Below the pieces are notes generated by a model that ran no database searches, had not been told where the DNA came from, and saw only the letters and a list, made by a program, of their open reading frames with translations. The translations under genes were made by a program, and so were the position numbers. This document shows, piece by piece, positions 16,635 through 25,900 of a stretch of 64,000 nt of DNA (the first letter of the stretch is position 1; each line of letters starts with the position of its first letter). The stretch is from positions 1 to 64,000 of the forward strand of contig NZ_LMEP01000025.1 in NCBI RefSeq assembly GCF_001426405.1. The letters run 5' to 3'. The stretch comes from Streptomyces sp. Root1304 (GTDB lineage: Bacteria > Actinomycetota > Actinomycetes > Streptomycetales > Streptomycetaceae).

Positions 16635-16925
16635 TCACATCATGCGGAACCGGGCGGCGTTGCCCTTGTCGGTGTCCTGGTAGCCGACGACCGACTCGTC
16701 GAGGAGCTGGGCGATGCGCCGCAGGTCCGTGTTCATGCCGCCCATGTCGCGGGTCAGGCGGTCCTGGCTCTCGCGGTACGCGATCTTCGCCTCGCCTTCC
16801 CAGTTGGAGGCGACCCGGTTGACCTCGGCCATGAGGTCTTCCAGCTTCTGGGTGAGGGTGCTGGAGGTGAGGCGGACGTCGGCCGCCGCCTGCGTCACGG
16901 TGTCGTAATTGACCGCAGTGGTCAT
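16635..16925 (-). CDS. WXG100 family ESX secretion substrate (96 aa)
   Basis: A small helical-hairpin protein of the EsxA/EsxB family, exported by the ESX machine as a dimer with its neighbour. The WEG turn sits at 42-44 between two amphipathic helices, and the C-terminal tail holds a YxxxD secretion signal at Y82-D86 (YQDTD). AGGAG precedes the ATG at 16925. The start lies 53 bases downstream of the stop of the other WXG100 gene, so the two are co-transcribed. I leave the A/B label open because the nomenclature varies. Confidence 0.9.
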   Translation of the reverse strand: MTTAVNYDTVTQAAADVRLTSSTLTQKLEDLMAEVNRVASNWEGEAKIAYRESQDRLTRDMGGMNTDLRRIAQLLDESVVGYQDTDKGNAARFRMM

Positions 16926-16978
16926 GGTGATGACTCCTGAAGTGAGAGTGGCGCGGAGGACTGGTCGGGCAGGACCGC

Positions 16979-17317
16979 TCAGGCCATGCCGAGGATGGCG
17001 CTCTGGCCGGCGGCGGTGTCGTCCATGGTGCGGAAGGAGCGAATACGGTCGTCCTCCTCCTGCGTGAACCCGTCCGCGCTCATGCGCATGATCTCCTCGA
17101 GCTTCACGAGCTCGACGCGCATGCTGCGCATACGCTGGTTCAGGTCGTTCTGGACCCGGTCGTACTCCTTGCTCGCAGCGCCCTGCCAGCCCGCCTGGAT
17201 GCGGTCCACCACGCCGTTGAGGGAGGTGATGCGGGCCTGGAGCTCGTCGTGGAAGTCCTGGATCCGGCCGGCGAGCTTGACTTGTTCGGCACTGGTTACG
17301 TTCAGGTCTTTCGACAT
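16979..17317 (-). CDS. WXG100 family ESX secretion substrate (112 aa)
   Basis: Partner of the downstream 96-residue WXG100 protein. WQG lies at 44-46 between two predicted helices. The protein is slightly long for the family because of a C-terminal extension (about 83-112) without an obvious YxxxD/E motif, which fits the one-signal-per-dimer pattern seen in EsxA/EsxB pairs. It is first in the two-gene unit, about 117 bases downstream of the start point predicted from a good promoter at 17441-17469. Confidence 0.9.
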   Translation of the reverse strand: MSKDLNVTSAEQVKLAGRIQDFHDELQARITSLNGVVDRIQAGWQGAASKEYDRVQNDLNQRMRSMRVELVKLEEIMRMSADGFTQEEDDRIRSFRTMDDTAAGQSAILGMA

Positions 17318-17440
17318 CTTGCCCCTTCTTCCTTCGGTGGCGTCGACGGCCGGGCCGTCGGGCCATCCGGTCGTGATGCGGACGGGAATCTTCTGATGCC
17401 GCCCCCGTGCTGGGTTCGCACTGCCGTGCGCCCAGCGGTC

Positions 17441-17469
17441 ACTTTAGCCATTGGCGGCGGCAGTTCCAA
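17441..17469 (-). promoter_or_regulatory. Promoter of the WXG100 pair
   Basis: On the minus strand TTGGAA (17469-17464) and TAAAGT (17446-17441) are separated by exactly 17 bases, a good vegetative (HrdB-type) promoter for this genus. The predicted start near 17434 leaves a leader of about 115 bases before the first WXG100 gene. This would allow the secreted proteins to be made in far greater amounts than the upstream eccB-mycP transcript. Confidence 0.55.
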
Positions 17470-17474
17470 CTGCA

Positions 17475-17523
17475 AAGGAGGGTCCGGATACTTGACCGAT
17501 ACGCGGGTCAACGAGCCCTCCTT
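17475..17523. promoter_or_regulatory. Nested inverted repeat upstream of the WXG100 promoter
   Basis: Inner arms TTGACC (17492-17497) and GGTCAA (17506-17511) with an 8-base spacer are enclosed by AAGGAGGG (17475-17482) and CCCTCCTT (17516-17523). The element overlaps the mycP stop codon (17508-17510) and ends about six bases from the -35 of the downstream promoter. It could be the mycP terminator, an activator or repressor site for the WXG100 genes, or both. Confidence 0.5.
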
Positions 17524-18788
17524 CCCCTGCGACTGTCGCGGATCACGACGGCCGTTCCGGCGACCACGGCCACCAGGACGACGCCGATCCCCAACGTGTA
17601 GGTGGCGAGGCGTTCGGAGCGCTCCTGGGGAGTCTCCGTCAGGGCCAGCGCGGCCGGCTCGGGGGCCGGCGGCCTGGGCGGGCCCGGGTCGGCGGTGGGC
17701 TCGGACGGCGCCGGCCCGGGAGGGGTGTCGGCGAGCGCCCGCACCGGGTCGACGACGCCCCAGCCGACGTGCTTGTCGCGGCCGTTGATCGAGCGGACGG
17801 CGGTCTGCTCGATCCGGGCGACGATCTGGGCGACCGTCCAGTCGGGGTGCTTGGCCCGGAGCAGGGCGGCGACGCCGGCGACGTACGGGGCGGAGAAGCT
17901 GGTGCCGTTGTCGACGCACTGGCCGCCGCCGGGGACGGTGGAGACGATGTCGACGCCGGGTGCGGCGACGCCGACGAAGGTGCCGGACTGGGAGAACGCG
18001 GCGCGTTCGTTGTTCCGGTCGGAGGAGGCGACGGCGAGCACGCCGGGGAAGGCGGCCGGGTAGGTCTTCCTGGAGGCGCCGTCCATGCCGTCGTTCCCGG
18101 CGGAGGCGACGACCACGACGTTCGCCCTGATCGCGCGGGCGATGGCCAGGCCCATGGGCGAGTCCGCGTCGAGCGGCTGGGTGGTGTCCTGCGAGATGTT
18201 GATGACGTGGGCCTTCTGCTTGACCGCCCAGTCGATCGCCAGCGCCATGGTGTCGGACTTGCCGCTGTTCTTCTCGTCGTTCTGCCGGATCGGGATGATC
18301 CGCGCCTCGGGAGCGAGGCCGACGAAGCCGGTGCCGTCGCCGGGGCGGGCGGCGATGATCCCGGCGACCTTGGTGCCGTGGCCGACGTCGTCGACGGTGC
18401 CGTCGGTCTTGCCGCGCAGCTCGTCGCCGAAGCCCGGGTTCTTCTTGTCGGGCTTGAGGAAGTCCTTGCCCGCCTTGGCGTCGACGGCTCCGCTCAGCTG
18501 CGGGTTGACGTCGTCGACGCCCGTGTCGATGACGGCGACGCGGACGCCCTTGCCCTTGGTGTCCTGCCACAGCTCGTCGAGGAGGACCCGCTGGAGCGGC
18601 CAGGGGGTGCCCTCGATCTGCTTCTTCATCGGGAAGGTGCACTCGCCGCTGCCGTCGAGCCGCCACGGTCCCGGTACGGGCTCCGCGGCGGCGGCCGGGG
18701 CCGCGAGGAGGGCGGTGAGCGTGCCGGCGGCGAACAGGGCGGCCGCGCGGTACGCCGTCGTGCGGTACGTCGTCGTCACCGGTGCCAC
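17508..18788 (-). CDS. mycP: Mycosin, ESX-associated membrane-anchored subtilisin
   Basis: A 426-residue S8 serine protease. The signal peptide (1-35) ends in PAAAAE. The catalytic triad is D88 (VIDTG), H137 (GHGT) and S297 (GTSFSAP), with the oxyanion N232 in SAGN. A Pro-rich linker (about 355-385) leads to a C-terminal transmembrane helix (about 394-417) and a basic tail. This is the canonical mycosin layout, with the protease domain outside the membrane stabilising or processing ESX components. It follows eccB by three bases, so the two are translationally coupled. Confidence 0.95.
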   Translation of the reverse strand: MAPVTTTYRTTAYRAAALFAAGTLTALLAAPAAAAEPVPGPWRLDGSGECTFPMKKQIEGTPWPLQRVLLDELWQDTKGKGVRVAVIDTGVDDVNPQLSGAVDAKAGKDFLKPDKKNPGFGDELRGKTDGTVDDVGHGTKVAGIIAARPGDGTGFVGLAPEARIIPIRQNDEKNSGKSDTMALAIDWAVKQKAHVINISQDTTQPLDADSPMGLAIARAIRANVVVVASAGNDGMDGASRKTYPAAFPGVLAVASSDRNNERAAFSQSGTFVGVAAPGVDIVSTVPGGGQCVDNGTSFSAPYVAGVAALLRAKHPDWTVAQIVARIEQTAVRSINGRDKHVGWGVVDPVRALADTPPGPAPSEPTADPGPPRPPAPEPAALALTETPQERSERLATYTLGIGVVLVAVVAGTAVVIRDSRRGRRAR

Positions 18789-18791
18789 CCC

Positions 18792-20342
18792 CTAGGAACC
18801 CTGCGGCTGACGCGCGCTGTTGGTGTCGAGCCTCGGCCCCTTCGACAGGAACTCCGACCATTCGATCGGGACGAGGACCGGCTGGGTCTTCTCGTAGCCG
18901 AGACGCTTCTGGGCGTCGCTGGGTTCCGGGCGTCCGTCGGTCGGTTTCTCCTTGTCCCCCGCGCCGATCTCGGAACGGTCGGAGTCGCTGTCCCCGTTGG
19001 CCTGGACGGCGTACCGCAGGCCGGTGTCGGTGACGAGGAACAGCGAGCCCTGGGGCTCCTTCCGGCCGGCGCCCTGGAACTGGGTGTAGAGCAGGCCGGT
19101 GCCCGGGGTGACGTACGTGCTGGTGCCGCCCGCGGTGATGTCGGCGGGGTACTCCGTGCCGGCCCAGGTCGTGACCGTCGGCACGCCCTTGTCGCTGACG
19201 CCGGTGAGCACGCTGCAGACGGTGTCGCGCGCGGTGTCGCCGGTACCGGTGTTGACCTGCTTGGCCCTCAGCCGCGGCCATCGGACGCCGGCGTGGAAGG
19301 GGGTGGGGTCGGGCTCGAAGGAGGAGGCGTCGACGGAGGTGAACTGGCCGTCCATGTCGAGGACACCGGTCTGCGGGGAGCTGATGATCAGCCAGGCGGT
19401 GAAGGGGGTGACCGGCTGGACCTTCCCCTTGAGGACCACGTAGTCCTGGGGTCCGGCACCGGTCTGGGTGCGCAGCACCATGCCGATCCGGTTGTCCGTC
19501 GACCGCAGGCCGTTGCCGGGGATGCCGGCGGGGTCGCCGACCCGGCCCTCGATGTGCGGGAAGTCCACCGGGTCGCCGGTCCGCAGGGTGGCGAGCCAGT
19601 CGTCGGTGACGGCCTGCGGCTCCCGGTGGGGACCGACGAGCGCGGTGATCAGGCCCTTGGAGTCGGCCTTCACCGGGTACTTGGTGCCGGTGTTGTCCAC
19701 GAGGAACTGGGCGGCGCCCTTCTGTCCCTTGACGTAGAGGATCTCGCCGTCCGCGAGGCTGTTCTTGTTCTCGGTGCGCTTCAGGTCCCGCTCGGCGAAG
19801 AGGAAGGTCGCCTTCTGGACGCTGGCGCCCGCGCCGCCGCCGGGCTGCTCGCAGACGGCCCAGCGCTTGGCCTTGCCCGCGTCCTCGGCGGTGGGCAGCC
19901 GGTCGGGGGCGTACGGGATGCCGAGGATCGGGCCGCGCGGCGGCTTGCCCTCGTCGAGCGTCTTGTCGGCGACCTGGACGACCTGGAACTGGTCCGGGTT
20001 GAGCAGGAGTCGCGCGGAGGCGAGGTTGAGGACCGGGTGGAGCAGGGTCTTCGCGTCCTCGCCCTTGCCGGTCTGCAGGACCACGTAACGGGTGGTCGAC
20101 TGCTTCCCGACGATGACCCGGGTGCCGGGGGTGTCCCAGCCCTTGGGGGCCTGGGGGCTGAACATGCCCCAGGCGCCGAAGCCGGCGACGACCAGCGCGG
20201 CGACGATCAGACCGGGGACGAGCGCGCGCAGCGGCTTCGGCGCCCCCTCCTCCGTGCCCGAGGGCGAGGGTTGGAGGAATGCCGCCACCGTGCGCTTCTT
20301 CGCAAAGGTGTACGCGTTGAGCTCGTCCCGTCGCGATGCCAT
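18792..20342 (-). CDS. eccB: ESX type VII secretion protein EccB
   Basis: A 516-residue core component. The short cytoplasmic N-terminus contains the family signature RRDELNAYTFAKKR (4-17), then one transmembrane helix (41-60) and a large extracytoplasmic repeat domain, as in Mycobacterium EccB. A Cys pair near residues 149 and 387 could form the periplasmic disulfide described in the family. It is the first gene of the eccB-mycP unit and is divergent from eccE. Confidence 0.93.
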   Translation of the reverse strand: MASRRDELNAYTFAKKRTVAAFLQPSPSGTEEGAPKPLRALVPGLIVAALVVAGFGAWGMFSPQAPKGWDTPGTRVIVGKQSTTRYVVLQTGKGEDAKTLLHPVLNLASARLLLNPDQFQVVQVADKTLDEGKPPRGPILGIPYAPDRLPTAEDAGKAKRWAVCEQPGGGAGASVQKATFLFAERDLKRTENKNSLADGEILYVKGQKGAAQFLVDNTGTKYPVKADSKGLITALVGPHREPQAVTDDWLATLRTGDPVDFPHIEGRVGDPAGIPGNGLRSTDNRIGMVLRTQTGAGPQDYVVLKGKVQPVTPFTAWLIISSPQTGVLDMDGQFTSVDASSFEPDPTPFHAGVRWPRLRAKQVNTGTGDTARDTVCSVLTGVSDKGVPTVTTWAGTEYPADITAGGTSTYVTPGTGLLYTQFQGAGRKEPQGSLFLVTDTGLRYAVQANGDSDSDRSEIGAGDKEKPTDGRPEPSDAQKRLGYEKTQPVLVPIEWSEFLSKGPRLDTNSARQPQGS

Positions 20343-20531
20343 GAGTCCCCATTCTCGTCAGGCGCGATCTTCGCGCGGGAGCCGGGGAGGTGACACCCGG
20401 GCTCCGGCCGTCGGACCGGCCCCCTACTATGCCTGCTGTCCCGTGGGGTTCGTGGGGCGGGTAGGGTGATCCGGCCGCCAAAGCCCTGGCGGGCCAGGGT
20501 GATCGGGATGAATTGAGGGGGATTCTCCATC
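20343..20531. promoter_or_regulatory. Divergent eccB/eccE promoter region
   Basis: On the plus strand TAGGGT (20462-20467) can be a -10 for eccE. The nine bases AGGGTGATC occur at 20463-20471 and 20496-20504, in direct orientation 33 bases apart, about three helical turns. A small hairpin (CCCTGG 20484-20489, CCAGGG 20494-20499) lies between them. GAGGGGGA precedes the eccE ATG. For eccB, only a CATAGT-like -10 is visible on the minus strand. Confidence 0.4.
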
Positions 20532-21836
20532 ATGGCTTCCGCGACGCGGACGCGGCCCGCCGCGGCCACCGCCACCGCACCCCCGTCCTCGGGGCCCGCC
20601 GCTTCGGTCTCACCGAGGCTCCAGGCCCGGCCGGGACACTTCGGTTCGTTCCAATTGCAACAGCTCGTACTGATCGAGGTCGCGGCCGCTCTGCTGGTCG
20701 TCGCCTGGGTCGTCGAACCGGTGCTGATGGTGCCGGCGGGCGTGGTCGCCGTCGTGCTCCTGCTGCTGGCCGTCGTACGCCGCCACCGGCGGTCCCTGCC
20801 CGAGTGGCTGGGCACCTTCCTCGCGCTGCGGGCCCGTGGCCGCCGGGCCTCCTCCTTCACCGTGCCGGAGGGCACCGAGCCGGGTTTCGCACCGGTCGTC
20901 GAGTGCGACCCCGCGCTGCGGACCTACGCGTACAGCGACCGTGACCGGCGGCCGGTCGGCATGGTCGGCGACGGCACCTTCCTGACCGCCGTCCTGCGCG
21001 TCGAGTCGGACGGCACGGCCCTGCGCCCGGACCGCGCGGCGAAGCCGCTGCCCGTCGCGCTGGTCCGGGACGTCCTGAGCGTGGACGGCATCCGGCTGGA
21101 GTCGGCGCAGATCGTGCAGCACACCCAGCCGGCGCCCGCACCGCACCTGCCCGCGCAGTCGATGGCCGCGCGCAACTACGGCCCGCTCCAGGCACAGACG
21201 GGATCCCCCGCGGTCCGGATCACCTGGATCGCGCTCAAGCTCGATCCCGAACTGTGCCCGGAGGCGGTGGCCGCGCGCGGCGGCGGCATGACCGGCGCCC
21301 AGAAGTGCGTGGTGCGGGCGGCGGACCAGCTGGCGAGCCGGCTCGCGGGCGCCGGGTTCACGGCGAGCGTGCTGACCGAGCAGGAACTCACCTCGGCGCT
21401 CGCCACCTCGACCTGCGCCAGCCCGATGGCCATCGCGCAGGCCGGCCGGGGGCAGGCGCAGGGGCGCAGGACCCAGGAGACCGCGCGGACCTGGCGGGTG
21501 GACGACCGGCGGCACACGACGTACTGGGTGGGGCGCTGGCCGCAGCTGGGCGGCCGGAGCGGCGGCGCCGGGGCCTCGATGCCCCAGCTGGTCGCGCTCC
21601 TGACCTCGCTGCCCGCGCTCGCGACGACGTTCAGCCTCACGCTGAGCGGCGGGGACCGGCAGGAGGTGACGGTGGCCGGACACGTGCGGATCACCGGGCG
21701 CAGCGACGAGGAACTCGTGGGCGCACGGCACGAACTGGAGCGCGCGGCGCGCGGGGTGAGGACGGGGCTCGTGCGGCTCGACCGCGAACAGGTGCCGGGC
21801 ATGCTCGCCACGCTTCCGCTGGGGGGTGCGCGCTGA
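20532..21836 (+). CDS. eccE: ESX type VII secretion protein EccE
   Basis: A 434-residue membrane component of the ESX complex. A low-complexity Ala/Pro/Thr N-terminus (1-35) is followed by two transmembrane helices (about 43-60 and 63-81) and a cytoplasmic domain, matching EccE topology. The core has the tolerated insertion-rich EccE pattern (RITWIALKLDPELCPEAV, about 232-249). The identification is from topology and cluster context more than from a sharp motif. The stop overlaps the next ATG as TGATG. Confidence 0.8.
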   Translation: MASATRTRPAAATATAPPSSGPAASVSPRLQARPGHFGSFQLQQLVLIEVAAALLVVAWVVEPVLMVPAGVVAVVLLLLAVVRRHRRSLPEWLGTFLALRARGRRASSFTVPEGTEPGFAPVVECDPALRTYAYSDRDRRPVGMVGDGTFLTAVLRVESDGTALRPDRAAKPLPVALVRDVLSVDGIRLESAQIVQHTQPAPAPHLPAQSMAARNYGPLQAQTGSPAVRITWIALKLDPELCPEAVAARGGGMTGAQKCVVRAADQLASRLAGAGFTASVLTEQELTSALATSTCASPMAIAQAGRGQAQGRRTQETARTWRVDDRRHTTYWVGRWPQLGGRSGGAGASMPQLVALLTSLPALATTFSLTLSGGDRQEVTVAGHVRITGRSDEELVGARHELERAARGVRTGLVRLDREQVPGMLATLPLGGAR

Positions 21837-22687
21837 TGTCCGCACCTTCCTTCGGTACGCCGGACCGCGCTGCCGCTCCCGCCGGCACCGGCTTCTCCGG
21901 TGTCTCCGGCGTCCCCGCGGCCCCGGGGGGCTCCGGCAGGGCCGCGTCCCGCGCGGCGGATTCCCGGCGTACGGGGCGGGTGACCCGGCCCCGGTTCGGA
22001 TTCGGGCTCGTCGGGCCGCGCCGCGACCGGCACTCCGTCCCCCTCGAACAGCTCGACGCGATGGCGCTGCCGGTCGGCGACGACGGCATGGTCATCGGCG
22101 TCGACGCCGAGAACCGGCCGGCCGTGCTCGGCATCAACCGGCCCGTCCCGTACGACGTCACCCTCATCGGCGGTCTGTGGACCGCGCAGGTGATGGCGCT
22201 GCGGGCGGCCGCGACGGGCGCCCGGATCGCGGTCGAGACCGGCCGCGCGCAGGCGTGGACCGCGCTCGCGCAGGCCGCGGGCGGCGGGCAGCCGTGCATC
22301 TCGCTGCACGACGTGGGGCGGGTGCCGCCGCAGGGCGCGTCCGCCGGCAGTCCGGTGGTCGTGGTCCGCGACTGCGGCATGCGGCCGCCGCGCGGCCGGG
22401 TCGTGTCCGCGCCCTGGCAGTCGGTGGTGACGCTGCTCCCCTATCTGAGCCCGGTGGCGCCCCGGCTCCTGGAGAAGTCCTCCCTGGTCGGCGTGCAGCG
22501 GGTGTCGCCCGACGAGGCCGCCCAGATCGGCCGGATCATGAGCCTGCCGCGCCACGAGTACGAGGCCCTGTCGACGCTCGCGGACGGCGTGACCCTCTGG
22601 TGCACCCCGAGCGACCGCCAGTTCGTGATGACGCAGGCGACGGATGCCGAGACCGGATTGTTGGGCGGCGCCCGGCGCATGGACTGA
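21836..22687 (+). CDS. ESX-cluster conserved protein, function unknown
   Basis: A 283-residue soluble protein with no signal or membrane segment. The first 50 residues are Gly/Ala/Pro-rich; the body contains VIGVDAENRPAVLGINR and TLIGGLWTAQVMALRAAATG, which looks like an alpha/beta nucleotide-binding-like fold without a P-loop. It is translationally coupled to eccE by a TGATG overlap and precedes the EspI-like ATPase, so it is likely a cytoplasmic accessory of the secretion system. I do not recognise it as a Mycobacterium ESX protein; it may be EspG-like in role, but I see no sequence support for that. Confidence 0.75.
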   Translation: MSAPSFGTPDRAAAPAGTGFSGVSGVPAAPGGSGRAASRAADSRRTGRVTRPRFGFGLVGPRRDRHSVPLEQLDAMALPVGDDGMVIGVDAENRPAVLGINRPVPYDVTLIGGLWTAQVMALRAAATGARIAVETGRAQAWTALAQAAGGGQPCISLHDVGRVPPQGASAGSPVVVVRDCGMRPPRGRVVSAPWQSVVTLLPYLSPVAPRLLEKSSLVGVQRVSPDEAAQIGRIMSLPRHEYEALSTLADGVTLWCTPSDRQFVMTQATDAETGLLGGARRMD

Positions 22688-22903
22688 CGGCCTGAAGTCG
22701 TTCAAGTACGTCCGCTTTTATATCGATTTGAACGGTCGGGGTTCTCACTCTGCGGCGCGGGCAGGTCACTTGGTGGCCCGGCCGGGTCACGGGGACGTGC
22801 GCGGAGGGGCGGTCGGGCCTGCCCCGGGGTTGCCCGCGCCGATTAGGGTGGAAGGGCCCCGCCCACCACGGCACAAGGGTGCTCGACCACACCAGGAGGC
22901 AAA
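22688..22903 (+). promoter_or_regulatory. AT-rich inverted repeat and promoter region of the EspI-like gene
   Basis: CGTTCAA (22699-22705) and TTGAACG (22728-22734) flank a markedly AT-rich 22-base core, unusual in this genome, just after the stop of the preceding gene. It may be a terminator or an operator. Farther down, TAGGGT (22844-22849) is a plausible -10 without a matching -35, and GGAGG at 22894-22898 sets the GTG start. Confidence 0.4.
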
Positions 22904-25900
22904 GTGAACGGCGATCGCGACGAGATCCACGGGGGTTGGAATCCGCCCGCCGACGATCAGTCCGACGCGGATTCCGCCGAGATGACGGGTGAGTTCACGA
23001 TCGACTACACCCCGCCCGCCTGGTACACGCAGAACGCTTCGGGCGGTACGGGGGCGGGCGGCGCGACGCCTCCGCCGCCGCACGGAGCACCCGTCCCGGT
23101 GCCGGGCCTTCCGGCGGGCAGCGGCTTCGAGCCGAGCTGGAACCAGGGACCGGCGGTGCCGCCCGCGCCGTCGGCGGGTCAGCCGCCCGTGTCGCCCTCG
23201 GCCCCGATGCCGGGTGCGGAGCACGTGGGCGGGCAGCCTGTCGGGACGCCGCCGGCGGGGGTGCCCGCGGTGGGCGGACAGCCCGTGGGGATGCCTCCGG
23301 CCACCGGGGGGCCCTTCGCGGCGCCTCCGGCCGTCACTCCGCCGGCCACTCCGGCTCCGGTCGCCGCCCCTCAGGTCGCCACTCCCCCTGTCACTCCGGC
23401 TCCGGTCGTCCCGGCACCGGTCGCCGCTCACGACCCCTCGTCGTCGGGTGACTTCCCGCCGGCCGCCCCGCTGCCGAGCGCGCCGGCGCCTGCGGCCTCG
23501 TTCGGTGGCGGGGACGTCGAGAGCGGCGCGACCATGCGCTTCTCCCCCGCCGCCCTCCAGCGCGAGATCGCGGACCGTACGGCCGAGGCCTCGGCCACCG
23601 GTGCGGCGGCGCCCGGCACCGCCCCCGTCGGAACCTCCGACGCTGATGCCGGTCCGGCCGGGAACCAGGACCGGGGCCAGGACGGCGACCCGGCCGCCGC
23701 CGAGAACGCCCCCGCGTCCGGCTCCGACGTGCCCGAGCCCGCCGAGCCCGCCGATGTCGTCGCCTCCGCCGAGCCGAGCGACGCCACCGACACGACCGGG
23801 TCCGGCACCGGGACCGCCGCCGCTGCGGACGCCCCCGAGGCCGACGGCGAGGTCTCGCCCGAGGCCACCGCCGACACGGATGCCAATGCGGACGCCGAGG
23901 CCGAGTCCGCCGACGCGGTCACGGACTCCGGCACCGACTCGGCGCCGGTCGCCGACTCCCTCCCCGCGGAGGCCCCCGGCGACCAGACGGCCCAGGACAC
24001 CACGCCCGTGGCCGACACCGCACCGGCCGCGCCGCCTGCCGCGCCCGCGCCGTACCCGCCGGCCGACGGCGCCCAGCCGCAGGCCCCCGGGCCGTATCCC
24101 GGCGCCCCGCAGCCCCCGTTCTCCCCGGCCGACCCGCAGACCGGCGCCGGTGCCGGGCTTCCGCCGCTGCCGCCGTCCTTCCAGCCGGCCGCCCCCGGGC
24201 CCGCCCAGCAGTGGCCCGCGCAGCCCGCGCCCGGCGCCCAGCCGGTGCCCCCGGCCGCGCCGTTGCCGCCCACCGCCGCCTGGCCCGCCCCCGCGACGCC
24301 CGGCGCGCCCGGCCCCGTACCGCCGCAGGCCCAGCCGCAGGCACCCGGCGCGTACGGCTACCCGCAGCCGCAGCCCGTGCCGGAGTCCGAGCAGCCCCCG
24401 CAGGCCCAGCCCCAGCCGCCCGGCGCCTACGGCTACCCGCAGGCGCCGCAGACTCCGCAGCCCCCGGCCCCCGCGCCGCAGCAGGGCGGCTACGGCTTCC
24501 CGCATCCCGGGACCCCTCCGCAACAGGCCGGTTACGGCTACCCCCCGCAGCCCGGCGCCCCCGGTGGCGTGCCGCCGCAGGCGCAGGGCGGGTACGGCTA
24601 CCCGCACCCCGCCGCCGTACCGCCGCAGGCCGCGGCCCCCCAGCCGCCGCACGACGGTCAGCCGCCGGTGGACCCGCGGACCGGGGCCGCCTGGCCCTCG
24701 CCCGTGACGCACGACCAGCGGGAGCGTTCCGTGCCGGGCGCCCCGCTCGGGTACAACGCGGCCGTCGAGCTCTCCTCCGACCGGCTGCTCCGGAACAACA
24801 AGCAGAAGCCCAAGTCGAGCCGGACGCCCGGCGGCGCCGCGCGCTTCAAGCTGGGCGGGAAGAAGGAGGAGGCGGAGCGGCAGCGCAAGCTGGACCTGAT
24901 CCGTACGCCGGTCCTCTCCTGCTACCGGATCGCGGTCATCTCGCTCAAGGGCGGTGTCGGCAAGACCACGACGACGACCGCGCTCGGTGCGACGCTGGCG
25001 ACCGAGCGGCAGGACAAGATCCTGGCGATCGACGCCAACCCGGACGCCGGCACGCTCGGCCGCCGGGTGCGGCGCGAGACCGGGGCGACCATCCGCGACC
25101 TGGTGCAGGCGATCCCGTACCTGCACTCGTACATGGACATCCGCCGGTTCACCTCGCAGGCGCCGTCCGGTCTGGAGATCCTCGCCAACGACGTGGACCC
25201 GGCCGTCTCGACGACCTTCAACGACGAGGACTACCGGCGGGCGATCGACGTCCTGGGCAAGCAGTACCCGATCATCCTCACCGACTCGGGCACGGGTCTG
25301 CTCTACAGCGCGATGCGCGGGGTGCTCGACCTCGCCGATCAGCTGATCATCATCTCGACGCCGTCCGTGGACGGCGCGTCCAGCGCCTCGACGACCCTGG
25401 ACTGGCTCTCCGCGCACGGCTACGCCGACCTGGTGCAGCGCTCGATCACGGTCATCTCGGGTGTCCGTGAGACCGGCAAGATGATCAAGGTCGAGGACAT
25501 CGTGCAGCACTTCCAGACCCGCTGCCGCGGCGTCGTGGTCGTGCCCTTCGACGAGCACCTGTCGGCCGGTGCCGAGGTGGACCTCGACATGATGCGGCCG
25601 AAGACCCGGGAGGCGTACTTCCACCTCTCGGCGATGGTCGCCGAGGACTTCGTCCGGGCGCAGCAGGCGCAGGGCCTGTGGACCGGCGACGGCCAGGGGG
25701 CGCTGCCTCCGCACATGGCCCCGCCGATGCCGGGCCACCAGACGCCGGGCCAGCCCATGCCGGGTCAGCCCATGCCCGGTCAGCAGCCGATGCCGGGACA
25801 GCCGATGCCCGGTCAGCAGCCCCTGCCGGGGCAGTTCGCCCCCGGACAGCCGGTGCCGGGTCAGTTCGCCCCCGGGCAGCCCGCACCGGGTCAGCCGTAC

